From assembly GCA_022385805.1 (NCBI GenBank), contig MU277679.1:372001-436000 (forward strand): 64,000 nt of DNA, read 5' to 3'. Shown here in pieces: positions 1 to 10,788 of the stretch. Source of the stretch: Pilatotrama ljubarskyi. Lineage: Eukaryota; Basidiomycota; Agaricomycetes; Polyporales; Polyporaceae. Made by a program: the position numbers and the translations under genes. The notes below the pieces were generated by a model. That model ran no database searches. It saw nothing but the letters and a program-made list of their open reading frames with translations, and was not told the origin of the DNA. Numbering within the stretch: position 1 is the first letter of the stretch; every line of letters begins with the position of its first letter.

Positions 1-215
1 CGGAAGTGCGCGCGCTGGTCCTCGACGTCTACAAACGTCGCGCCAAGACAGATATTGCATGCGCGAGATCCCGCTGTTGGTTGTGCAGCGGGGGCGGGAG
101 ATTCGGCTCGTGGTGCTGGATCGGTGGCCGGGACGGTGGGCTGACTGAGGATGGCGCGGGGGACGAGGGTATCGAGAAGCTCCTTTGGGAGAGAGAAGAC
201 GTGGTATTGAGACAT
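1..215 (-). CDS. VMS1: VMS1/ANKZF1-type protein, N-terminal part only
   Basis: The minus strand is open from an ATG at 215-213 to the window edge, so only about 71 residues are seen. The protein starts MSQYHVFSLPKELLDTL and later reads CNICLGATFVDVEDQRAHFR. This matches the start of the C2H2-like zinc finger of the Vms1/ANKZF1 family (C-x2-C, then QR-x-H-F/Y and normally a second histidine just beyond the edge). Family members are peptidyl-tRNA hydrolase-like factors that release nascent chains from stalled 60S ribosomes and link Cdc48 to mitochondrial stress. The catalytic VLRF1 domain and ankyrin repeats would lie outside the window. The gene is divergent from POL3. Family assignment rests on the zinc-finger segment alone. 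Confidence 0.72.
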   Translation of the reverse strand, partial: MSQYHVFSLPKELLDTLVPRAILSQPTVPATDPAPRAESPAPAAQPTAGSRACNICLGATFVDVEDQRAHF

Positions 216-778
216 TGCTTGCTAGGGATACAACGGTGTGCTGGAGTGCGGCGGGAGTGAGATGATCTCGGAGGCGTGGATGCACGAAATTATAGCTGCG
301 AGATGACTCTGTCGGACTGTTGTCAGCATGCACCGCCCGCGCGAGATTCGGTTGCGAGCTCACTATGACTTGGACAGAGAATACAGATATGTCCACGAGT
401 ATGCGGTCCGTACTCGGCCTGCAGTAGTATATAATTGAGAGGATGCAGAAGGACACTGGGAGATCGAGGAGAGATCTGGACGAGATCTCGATGACCTCAG
501 CGCACGCCACAGTCCAAACACGACCAAGCGCGTCCAGGGCGCGCCTTGACCGCGTCCTCCACGACGCGTCTCTCGTCCTTCCCTGCTGCTCTCCACCATC
601 GTCTACAACACAGACAGAGGCAAGCATACGTGCACGCAGAACAGGAAACATGGCTACGGTGTCTCCCTCGTCAAAGGAGAATATGCCCATTCACGGCGGG
701 TCAGTACTTCTCTCCTGACGCGACGCGACGGCGTACCAATTGTCTACGCTCTACAGTGACACAAGCTTCAAACCCGAC
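216..778. promoter_or_regulatory. Divergent VMS1/POL3 intergenic region
   Basis: 563 bp between the two divergent start codons with no convincing ORF. It holds an ACGCGT hexamer at 564-569, the MluI cell-cycle box bound by MBF/SBF in ascomycete yeasts upstream of replication genes. It also has a TATA-like ATATAA near 428. The sequence match is exact; its function here is inferred from the neighbouring replication gene. Confidence 0.4.
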
Positions 779-3700
779 ATGGACTCTCAGCCTGCTCTCA
801 AAAAGCGCAAAATAAGCCCTTCCACAGCTGCCGCTACCCAACCCATACAATCATCGTTCGCCGACGTGCTGCAGAGACTCAAAGAAGACGCGAACGAGGC
901 TAAAGGTATCTCTTCATGCGAGTTGCACGCGTACAACATGTACAGAATCTAAGCCGCGTGCAGATGCGGAAGGTGGCGCGGATGCTTGGGCCCGCCCGCC
1001 CCTTCCACCAATAGACCCAAAGCGAGACACCATCAGTAAGCACCCGCCTAGTCCACCCCCGTGGTCCTAAGATAAACGTGCGGCAGCCTTCCAGCAGATA
1101 GATATCGAAGACTCAGTAGACCAGCAAACCGGAGGAACGACTCTCAGGATGTTCGGCGTCACGGAGGTTCGCCGGCTCTGTACAAAGTCCATGCAAGCAA
1201 CGCTCATACTCGCTCACAGGATGGCCACAGCGTCCTCGCTCATGTCACCGATTTCCTCCCCTACTTCTACATTGCCACTCCACGTGGCTTTGGCAGTGAC
1301 GATCCCGGACCCTTCATGCGCTATCTGAACGTGCGTCCGCAGCTCTCTTCCGTAGCAGCTGTTGCCTGACATCTTGCAGAGTGCCGTACCCGGTGGTGTG
1401 GTCAGGGATGTGGAGCTAGCCAAGAAGCGCAGTCTGTGGGGGTACAAGGGTGATGATTGGGTCAGCTTCATCAAGATCACCCTCGCCGACCAGCGGAGTC
1501 TGCCCAAAGTCAGAGATAAGTCCAACTCTTCCATGACAGGCTGTTCCTTGTCTCACCACAATTGGTTCTCCACGGCTCTTCGAGAGAGGCGAATGCAAGT
1601 TCAATGACTTGTTCAACGGCGAGGTTGCCACTTACGAGAGCAACATCGCCTATACCTTGCGTTTCATGATCGACACCCGGGTTCGTCGTCGATGCATATT
1701 CAGTATATGCTGTAGAGCGCTCACATTCCTCCATAGGTCGTCGGCATGAACTGGATTGAAGTACCCGCTGGTAAATATACCCTCCTTCAGGGCAAGGACA
1801 AGCGTTCGCATTGCCAGATCGAACTTGCCGTCAAGTATGATAGGTACAACACGATGGCATGAATGCAGTGACTGACACTACTCGTGGGCAGATGGAACAA
1901 CTTTAGATCACACGAGCCTGAGGGGAAGTGGTCCAAGATCGCTCCGCTGCGTATTCTGAGCTTCGATATCGAGTGCGCTGGGCGCAAGGGTATCTTCCCG
2001 GAAGCGAACGTCGATCCTGTCATCCAAATTGCGAACATGGTGACCAGGCAAGGTGTGTGGACTTTCTAGTGTATGAGCTACGCAGCTGAACCCGGACAGG
2101 CGAGAGCAAGCCGTTCATCCGGAACGTCTTCACGCTGAACACCTGTGCGCACATTGTCGGCTCGCAAGTCATCTCTTGTCAGGACGAGGCCGAGATGTTG
2201 ATGAAGTGGCGCGATTTTGTCGAGAAGGTCGACCCTGACCTCATCATTGGTTACAACATCGCGAACTTCGATCTGCCATACCTCCTGGACCGCGCCAAAG
2301 CTCTCAAGGCAACCAAGTTCCCGTACCTCGGCAGGATGATCAGTATGACTGCCTACGCACTTCATGCGAGAGGGGACATGCTCACACGTTCATACAGACA
2401 AGCAAACGCAGGTCAAGGATACGCACTTCTCCTCAAAAGCCTACGGATCTCGTGATTCGAAGGAGACTACGCTGGATGGACGGCTGCAAATGGATATCCT
2501 GCAATACATGCAACGCGAGTACAAGCTGCGCAGCTACACGCTCAACTCCGTTTGCGCGCAGTTCTTGGGCGAGCAGAAGGAAGATGTGCACCACTCGGTC
2601 ATCACGGAACTGCAGAATGGTACACCAGAGTCGAGGAGGCGGTTGGCGGTATACTGTCTGAAGGTGCGCTATCTTCACTTGTGGCCGACTCAGCGGACAT
2701 TGATGTTGGGATGCAGGATGCCTATCTTCCACAGCGGCTGATGGACAAGCTGATGTGCTTCATCAACTATACGGAGTTGGCTCGTGTAACTGGTGTTCCG
2801 TTCAACTACGTCCTCGCTCGTGGGCAGTCGATCAGGGTTTTATCGCAACTGTTCCGCAAAGCGAACGACGATGGCTACGTTGTCCCTGCCCTACGTGGCG
2901 AAGGTAATCTATCTAAGCTTCCTCACACTGACGAATGGGGCTCATCGGTGCTACTTGCAGGGACCGACGAACAGTATGAGGGTGCAACGGTCATCGAGCC
3001 CAAGAAGGGATACTATGACGTACCCATCGCGACGCTCGACTTCAGCTCGCTATACCCGTCCATCATGATGGCGCACAATCTCTGCTACACGACGCTGCTT
3101 GACAAGCCGACGGTGGATCGGCTGGGTCTTGTCAAGGACGTGGACTATACCCAGACGCCGAGCAACGGTATGAGATCTGAAGACGACACCGGGTCGCGGG
3201 TCTGACCCCTCTTTTCGCAGACCTCTTTGTGAAGGCAACAAGACGAAAGGGCCTGCTTCCTGTCATTCTTGAGGACCTCATCAGTGCGCGTAAGCGTGCG
3301 AAGGCGGACCTCAAGAAGGAGACGGATCCGTTTAAACGTGCCGTGCTGGATGGTCGTCAACTCGCACTGAAGGTCGGTGAGAAGTACTCATCCCCGGCGA
3401 CAAGTCGCTGACGAGTTCTGCAGATCAGTGCCAACTCCGTGTACGGTTTCACCGGTGCTACCATCGGGAAGCTACCATGTCTGCCCATCTCGACCAGCAC
3501 GACTGCATACGGACGGCAGATGATCGAGAAGACGAAGCAGGAGGTGGAGGCGGAGTATTGCGTCGCGAACGGGTACGGACATGATGCGACGGTCATCTAC
3601 GGCGACACGGACTCGGTGATGGTGCGGTTTGGGCCGACGGACCTGCCCACGGTGATGCGTATGGGGAGTGAGGCGGCAGACTTCGTGACGAGCAAGTTCA

Positions 3701-5093
3701 TCAAGCCCATTAAGCTCGAGTTCGAGAAAGTGTACTTCCCGTACTTGCTGATCAGCAAGAAGCGGTATGCGGGGCTGTACTGGACGCGCCCGGAGAAGTA
3801 CGACAAGATGGACACAAAGGGTATCGAGGTGAGTCTGGCTCGCGATGTGCGATTCCGGGCCGTTATGAAGAAGGCTCATCATGCGTGATAGACTGTTCGT
3901 CGGGACAACTGCCGGCTTGTGTCTACCGTCATCGAGACCTGCTTGCACAAGATGTTGATCGACCGCGACGTGAAAGCGGCGGAAGAGTGAGCATCCTGTG
4001 AAAGCTTCTACGTGCAGTCTACTGACGATGGATGCAGCTACGTGAAGCAGGTGATCTCAGACCTTCTGCAGAACAGAATCGATATGTCGCAGTTGGTGAT
4101 TACGAAGGCGCTGGCCAAGTCTGGTAGGCATCTTTGCCAGTATAGTGGACTGCGCGAGTCTGACCATTGCCAATAGACTATGCTGCCAAGCAGGCGCACG
4201 TCGAACTGGCCGAGAGGATGAAGAAACGTGATGCAGGTATGTTTGGCATTGTAGGCTCTGTGTGGACTGCGCCTCAAGGCTAGCCAGGCTCTGCTCCCGC
4301 TCTTGGCGACCGAGTGGCGTACGTCATCATCAAGGGGGTCAAGGGTATGTGGCTACACAATGAGTGGTACTCGATTCCTCATTCGCTCGCTACTACTAGG
4401 TGCGGCTGCATACGAGAAGTCGGAAGATCCAATCTACGTTCTCGAGAACAACATCCCGATCGATACGAAGTATTACCTCGAGAACCAGCTCTCAAATCCG
4501 CTCATGCGTATCTTCGAACCTATTTTAGGCGAGAAGGCATCATCTCTATGTAAGCCGGCGAATCCCTCGTCCTAACGGCACGTTGACAAGTCGTTCAGTG
4601 TCGGGCGACCATACGCGCACGATCCAGGTGGCGACGCCGACAGTCGGAGGACTGATGAAGTTCGCAGTGAAGACTGTGACTTGTCTAGGATGCAAGACCC
4701 CGTTGCGGAAGAACAACAGCGTTCCTAGTGAGTGCCGAGTCTCTGGCACCCAGAACGGATCTGAAGCAGGTCCCGTGTAGATGGCGCTGTCTGCAACAAC
4801 TGCCGCCCAAGGCTGGGAGAGCTGTACCAGAAACAAGTTGCCAATACGTCAGAGCTGCAAGTCCGCTTCTCTCGGCTATGGACGCAGTGTCAGCGCTGTC
4901 AGGGCTCGCTGCATCAGGTTCGTCGCTTCGAGGCATTCCTCGAGGCCCTATTCGAGGATACTCATCTCTTCGCCACCAGGATGTCCTATGTACAAGCCGA
5001 GACTGCCCGATCTTCTACATGCGCAAGAAGGCGCAGAAGGACGTCGAGGATGCAACCGTGGTTTTGGAGCGCTTTGACACTGAGATATGGTAG
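779..5093 (+). CDS. POL3: DNA polymerase delta catalytic subunit
   Basis: B-family replicative polymerase, lagging-strand synthesis in the nucleus. Twenty-two exons that keep frame give 1062 residues: 779-905, 964-1035, 1087-1166, 1220-1330, 1380-1515, 1574-1680, 1737-1843, 1892-2052, 2100-2342, 2398-2663, 2717-2903, 2961-3167, 3221-3372, 3424-3828, 3892-3986, 4038-4123, 4177-4236, 4288-4344, 4400-4549, 4599-4727, 4781-4917, 4980-5093. Visible motifs are a basic N-terminal KKRK, Exo [12 protein letters not shown], Exo [14 protein letters not shown], the Exo III region around YCLKDAYLP, Pol [11 protein letters not shown], Pol [13 protein letters not shown] and Pol C YGDTDSV. The C-terminus has CysA (CLGC and CNNC pairs) and CysB (CQRC, then C-x4-C), the expected zinc and 4Fe-4S ligands. 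The start was chosen because it opens the frame leading to the conserved [16 protein letters not shown] segment. Intron 5 appears to be AT-AC (see findings). Confidence 0.96.
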
Positions 5094-5553
5094 ACGCAGG
5101 GTTTTGTGGGCGCTGGATTATCGTGGCTTTCGCGGCCGAGCAGTGAGTGGCCGGCCTGGATCGATGTTTGTATACCGCTTTCGTGTACTCATACCAGTCT
5201 ATCATCCTGGACAACTGATTCTGGCTGCACATCTAGGGCTCGGGAGGAGTCGTCTGAGCCTCGGCGAGCCGCACATAATGCGTGAGAGCTCTGCATGTAC
5301 TCCCGACCACACAGAAACACATGACGTGATGATGTTTGGGTATCTGGTTGATGCTCGCTGCTCATCTCATGGATGTGCTCAGCCTCGAGGAGAGATGTTG
5401 GAGTATAAGGTGCCATAGACCAAGCACTCGACAAGTCTACGTGCTCGGAACGTCCTTACAGGTACGCCACATGCTCCCAGGACGAACAGACGCAGGTTTT
5501 TCGCTCATCACCAAGTAGAATCCTAGGACTCGGCGGTGTATCTTCTACTCGGA
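5094..5553. other. Intergenic, POL3 to HET gene 1
   Basis: 460 bp with no supported gene. It contains the POL3 3' end and the presumed promoter of the first HET gene. I see no strong TATA box or repeat. Confidence 0.5.
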
Positions 5554-7683
5554 ATGTACCTGTTGGACACCCTCACGGGCGAGCTCGAGTTCGTGGCGGA
5601 CCCCAGCAAGGAGCGCTATGCCATTCTGTCGCATGTCTGGCAGCGCAAGAGCGAGATGTCGTTTCAGGAATTGGAACGGCTCAAGGATGTCATCCTCCGT
5701 AGTCCGTCGCGCAGAGTCAAGTCCCGCCGATCTGGGAAGCTGGTCTCCGTCCTCCCCTGGGTGTCCGCAAAAATCAGGAACTGCTGCGAATACGCACGGC
5801 AACGCGGCTTTCGCAAGGTTTGGATAGACACATGCTGCATCGACAAAAGAAGCAGCTCGGAGCTGTCTGAAGCGATCAATTCGATGTACGACTGGTACGC
5901 TCGCGCGGAGGTCTGCTTCGCCTACCTCCAGGACGTCAGTGACAAGGAGGATCCTACCACACCCCACGCAGCCTTCCGCCGAAGCGAATGGTTCACGCGG
6001 GGCTGGACGTTGCAGGAGCTGATCGCTCCCAGTTGCGTCGAGTTCCTTGCGAAAGAATGGGGCTTCCTCGGGAGCAAGGCTACACTTGCTAGCGTCGTGG
6101 AGCAAGTCACGGGCATCCACAGGGATATCCTCACTCACGAGCGGCCGCTCGACTCCGTAAGCGTCGCCGCACGAATGTCCTGGGCGTCAAAACGGCGAAC
6201 CGGAAAGCTCGAGGATGAAGCGTACTCCCTCATGGGCATCTTTGGGGTGAAGATGCTGACAAATTACGGTGAAGGTCGCGCTGCGTTCGTCATGCTTCAG
6301 GAGGAAATCCTCAAGCGCAGCCGCGACTAGTCCATCTTCGCCTGGGGTCCCATCCTCGGCTGGACACGACCGTACGGGCAGGAACTGGAGTGGGTGTCAG
6401 ACAAGTCCGCGAGGGGTTCACTGTCAACCCTTTACGCCCGCTCACCTGCTGACTTCAGCGAGTCGGGCCACATCGAGGCCATCCCCCTGGACCGACTGGG
6501 GCGGCTTCTCTCTGTTCCTGTACAACCCCTAGACTACAGCGCCACTAGCTACGGTGTTCGCGCATGCTTCCCATGCATCACCTTCAGGAGTTGCTCGACC
6601 TCACGGTCTGTTCAAACATTCCGCCTGGCGATCTTGGGCTGTCGCCCAAGACGCAACTGCAATGCTGATGAGTTGATTGCGCTGTTCTTGGCACCACCCG
6701 TGCGCAGCAATGCCGAGCGCGGTGTGGAGCTCTCTGAACCGTATGCCATCGGGATGAAGGGCCGCGACTTGCCTCTCTGGCTCTACGAAGGCGACAAATC
6801 GTGCGTACCACCAACCCCTCAATCACTTGGACATGAAGTTCCCCATTGCTAATATGCTCGTTGCTCTCCTAGAACATCGCGTGAGGCCAAGGTATGCCAT
6901 CAGAAACTTCGCGATTCGGCCTTCTATCGCGGAGTGACTTTGCCTTGGATCCGAAGCGGCGGCAGAGGCTCCACGCTATTCTACCACATCCCTCGTGGTC
7001 TCACAGAGATAGGCACCAGGAGCAGAGTGAAAGCGAGGTGGCACACCCTTTGCCTGGCTTTGCATCTTGACCCCCGGGACCTGGAGCGTGAGGATATCAA
7101 CGGCTCCCATGAGTGGTGGAATACAAATCCAACCTTCGGCACACCTTGCGAGGTGATCGTCCCTCAATGGACAATCAAGACACTCGGAGAGCAGGGCTAC
7201 TCCTTCTGGATGGCGCCACGGAGTGTACATCGTACACTGAGCCTCCGGATCGGTTTCGCTTTCTCTCCGAGAGTCCATACCCTCGCGCTCCATAGTCGTA
7301 AGCAGGACATCTACATCCACCTCGGACCATGTCCAGTCGGGCCGTACTACCCTTCCAAGTTATTGACGTCCCTTCCACCCGGACAAGACCTCGGGGTCAA
7401 GGTACAAGTCGTTCCTGCGGCCGACGGCGGATATTTTCAAAGAAAGATGAGCAAATCATCGTATGCAGACGCGTTGACTTGCACGGATCCCGTTCGTAAA
7501 TGGCCATCCGGAACGAGAGTATACCACTGCACTCGGACGACAGCCTTGGAGATCCAATTCAGCGATTGCTGCGGGTCATTATGGTCTTACCACCACGCTG
7601 GTCCCGGAAGTCTCGGCCATCCAGTCTATATCATGAACATTAAGCTCAAGCAGGGGAGGGCTGCGGAAGGGACACCACGGTGA
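5554..7683 (+). pseudogene. HET-domain protein 1, interrupted by an in-frame TAG
   Basis: Two exons, 5554-6800 and 6873-7683. The intron, with donor GTGCGT, falls just after the WLYEGDK segment. The start ATG at 5554 opens MYLLDTLTGEL, the usual beginning of this family; the frame is open slightly upstream but has no ATG. HET-domain motifs are RYAILSHVW, KVWIDTCCIDK, SELSEAINSMYDWY and FTRGWTLQELIAP. The DUF8212-like block EDEAYSLMGIFGV follows. HET proteins act in non-self recognition and incompatibility cell death in filamentous fungi. Codon 259 (6328-6330) is TAG where the neighbouring paralogue has CAA (Gln) in the conserved QSIFAWG. The frame continues open for over 400 more codons with clear paralogy, so the stop is recent. 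The product is either a 258-residue HET fragment or, with readthrough, about 685 residues. Confidence 0.85.
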
Positions 7684-8368
7684 GCGATACAAAACTATCC
7701 GTGATAGAAGCAGACATGCGGCTAACGGATCTCTCGACATCCACCAGTGGCAGCTATATGAGTCCGGGAACTTGCTTGCCATGCGATACTGGGACGCACT
7801 GCGGTGCGACACTTCGATAATTCGAGGCTGCATATCGTGTAGATAGCTGTACATACCTGCATCTGCTCTCTCGCGCGACGACGCGGCATCAGCACGCTCC
7901 TTGCCAGTTGCCGCGGAATTCTCCATATATCACATACATGATCATCCCCGCGTCTAGGAGGTTGGAAGTCACAATGGAGGTAATCAGTAACGTGCAAGTC
8001 ACTCGGTATCCTGTCCATGTCCACCTAGGATGTCCTATCCAAAGTCGAGATTCGTGCATACTGGTACATAGCCTATTCAGCAAGCCACTCCATGCTTCGT
8101 CGTGGGAGGATTCCATCCTCACGCAAGCGGCCGTAGAGCGCATTTCGTCTGAGAGTCGGCTGCCACCGGCATGCCTATATCGCAGTTCTCCTCGATAACA
8201 GACGCAACACCTTGATTTCCTATCCTACCGAAATATCACTGCTGCATTCGTCGCCGCCAGTGATACTGCCACCGACCAATACAAGTAGCAACGCGCGGTA
8301 TGTGGGGCCGGACCGGTAGCTTTCATCAGCGTGTGCATGTGCTAACTTCGGCATTTATGATCCAGAAC
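7684..8368. other. Intergenic between the two HET genes
   Basis: 685 bp without a supported gene. It would hold the terminator of HET gene 1 and the promoter of HET gene 2. No repeat or RNA gene was recognised. Confidence 0.5.
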
Positions 8369-10560
8369 ATGTACCTGCTCGACACCACCACAGGCAAGCT
8401 CGAGCGGGTAGACAACCTGAAGGACGTCCACTATGCCATCTTATCACACGTCTGGATGGACGAGGGCGAGCAGACCTTTCAGGATATCCAGCGATTGAAC
8501 AGTGGTCTCGTTCACTATGTCTTGAGCCGGCTCGCGATCGCCCGAGGCGACATTGTCTCTTCCTTGCCCAGAGCATCCGCAAAGATCAGGCAGTGCTGCG
8601 AGTATGCCCGACGGCGCGGATTCGCCAAGGTCTGGATAGACACCTGCTGTATTGACAAGACGAGCAGTGCCGAGCTATCCGAGGCGATCAACTCGATGTA
8701 CGAGTGGTACGCCGCCGCAGACGTTTGCTTCGCCTACCTGTACGACGTCAGCGACAAGGAGCACCCTAAGAAGCACACCTCGTCGTTCCGCCAGAGCAAG
8801 TGGTTCAGGCGCGGTTGGACCCTCCAAGAACTCATTGCTCCGAAGTCCCTGGAGTTCGTTTCGGCGGAGTGGCGCTTCATTGGTACGAAGGCGAGTCTGG
8901 CACAGGTCGTCGAAGAGATAACGGGCATCCAGAGGGAGATCCTGACCCATGAGCGCTCGCTGAGTACTGTCAGTGTTGCGAGGCGGATGTCGTGGGCTTC
9001 CAGGCGGCAGACGAAGAGGCCCGAGGACGAGTCCTACTCGCTGATGGGTATTTTCGGGGTCAAGATGCCCACAATATACGGTGAGGGCCGCGCCGCATTC
9101 CTGAGGCTTCAGGAGGAGATCTTGAGGACTATCCGAGATCAATCCATCTTCGCATGGGGCGCATACTAGGTGTCTCCTCTGTGGGCATATCGCTGAGGTG
9201 GCTCTACGAATACGAGCACTTGGGCATTGATCCCTCCTGCCTATTTGCCCCATCTCCTGCCGAATTCTTCTATGCAGGTGACATCGAACCCATCCCACTC
9301 GATGAACTCGAGGCCCGTCTTGGCATCCCTGCTATGGTTCCGGACTACAGCATCACCAGCTATGGCCTCCGTTCTCGATTCCCCTCAGTCATTGTCCAGG
9401 TGTCCTCTACATCTGCCATGCGTCTGGCGATCCTGGGCTGCCGCGTAGAGGGGCCGCACCAGCTCGTCTCCGGGAAGCTCATCGCACTCGTCCTCACGCA
9501 ACAACCGAACAGTTCGGAGCAGTCCGGACGATACGTAGTCGGTGCGGGCGGCCCAGATATGCCCATGTGGCTCTTCGAGGACCTCGACAACAAAGCCCTT
9601 CTCCCCAGAAACGTCCTCCCGAGCGCGACAGGGTCCCCACGCGCTCGTTCCTACAATAACATAACAGATCCTCGTTCAAGATCTCGTTCGGACACTCGTT
9701 CGGACTCAACGGACTCGACGTTCAAGGACATGTACTACCGTGGAGTCGCTCTACCCTGGAGTCGGGAGCAACACAGCCCAATCATGTTCCATAGCCCCGC
9801 GGGCGATGAATACACCTCTGGAGGTCTTGTGAAGGCGGACTGGGCCAACCTCTGCATTGCGCATCGGACCAATTTCCACAAAACATCCAGAGGCGCACTC
9901 CCTCCTCATACGTACCCCTGGGCAGGTCTCGTCCGAACTGGCAGCGATTCTTCCCTCATGCCCATGACCTTCGATTGTCCATGCGAGGTCATCGTCCCAG
10001 GTTGGAGCATTACCTCCTTAGAGAGGAAGCACTACTCTCTGTGGCTTTCACCGAGTTTCCGTTGTCATGGCGCTCTGAGTCTGCAAGTCGGTTTTCCTAC
10101 CTCCCCCGCCGTGCATACGCTTGCGCTATGCAACTCATCGGAGGTTATCCTGGTGCACGTCGGCAGATGCCCTGCATTTGAACAGCTTCCGATCGCGCCC
10201 AGGTATGCATATCAAAGGCCCTCCCCCCAGGTGTTGCCTGCCTTATGCGTATCAGTAGCTTTCAATCCACCTTCCAAAGTCGTTATACCCACCTCGGAGG
10301 AAGACGAGGATCCGCACCTGGGAACGTGCTGGATGGATCATATAGATAGCTGGGAAGATGGAAAGAAAGTTTTCAAGCGGGGCCCTACTACGGTGCAAAT
10401 CGAGTTCAAGCCATGTCCCGGTGCATGGACTCATCAGCAGCAGGCCGCTCGAACGGGCACTGGCCGTCCTATGTTTATTATGAGGATCAGGGTCAATCCG
10501 AAACCGAAATGGACGGGACAGGGATCGATGTCAGCAACAACGGGAACGTCGTTGCACTGA
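8369..10560 (+). pseudogene. HET-domain protein 2, tandem paralogue with a frameshift
   Basis: Paralogue of the preceding gene in the same orientation. ORF 8369-9169 gives MYLLDTTTGKL, YAILSHVW, KVWIDTCCIDK, RRGWTLQELIAP and EDESYSLMGIFGV, ending SIFAWGAY at a TAG (9167-9169). The C-terminal half continues in another frame to 10560 and aligns throughout with gene 1, for example EPIPLDELEARLGIP, DYSITSYGLRSRFP, MRLAILGCR and CEVIVPGW. Gene 1 reads WGPILG where this gene would read WGRILG if one G were present in the G run at 9156-9159, so a single-base deletion explains the break. The second ORF has its own ATG at 9154, overlapping the first stop by 16 nt. The C-terminal half needs no intron, unlike gene 1. 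No GT donor precedes the stop, so an intron does not rescue it. Confidence 0.83.
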
Positions 10561-10788
10561 CAATTTTCAGACACCCTGTCCTTCTCAGCCCTTGGGCTGT
10601 CGGAGGAGCAAGCGACTCATGGGAAACTACCGTGGTGGACAGTAGGATGTTCTGACAGTACAGTGATATTCCGAGCCAACGAGATTCAGCGCAATACAAT
10701 ACAGTCCAAACTTCATGAGTCGTACCTTGCGACGTGAGACAGTTCAACTGCTCGCTAGTACAGAGCATTGCGAGGCATATCGATGTTA

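Noticed and set aside
1506..1585. GT-AG intron models for the POL3 exon 5/6 junction
   Set aside because: One removes the conserved LFER, the other needs a 31-nt intron and adds residues not expected in the family; AT-AC fits length, branch site and protein better.
6286..6330. The TAG of HET gene 1 being inside an intron
   Set aside because: A GT at 6289 and the AG of TAG could bound 42 nt in phase, but that would remove a segment (LQEEIL...) conserved in the paralogue.
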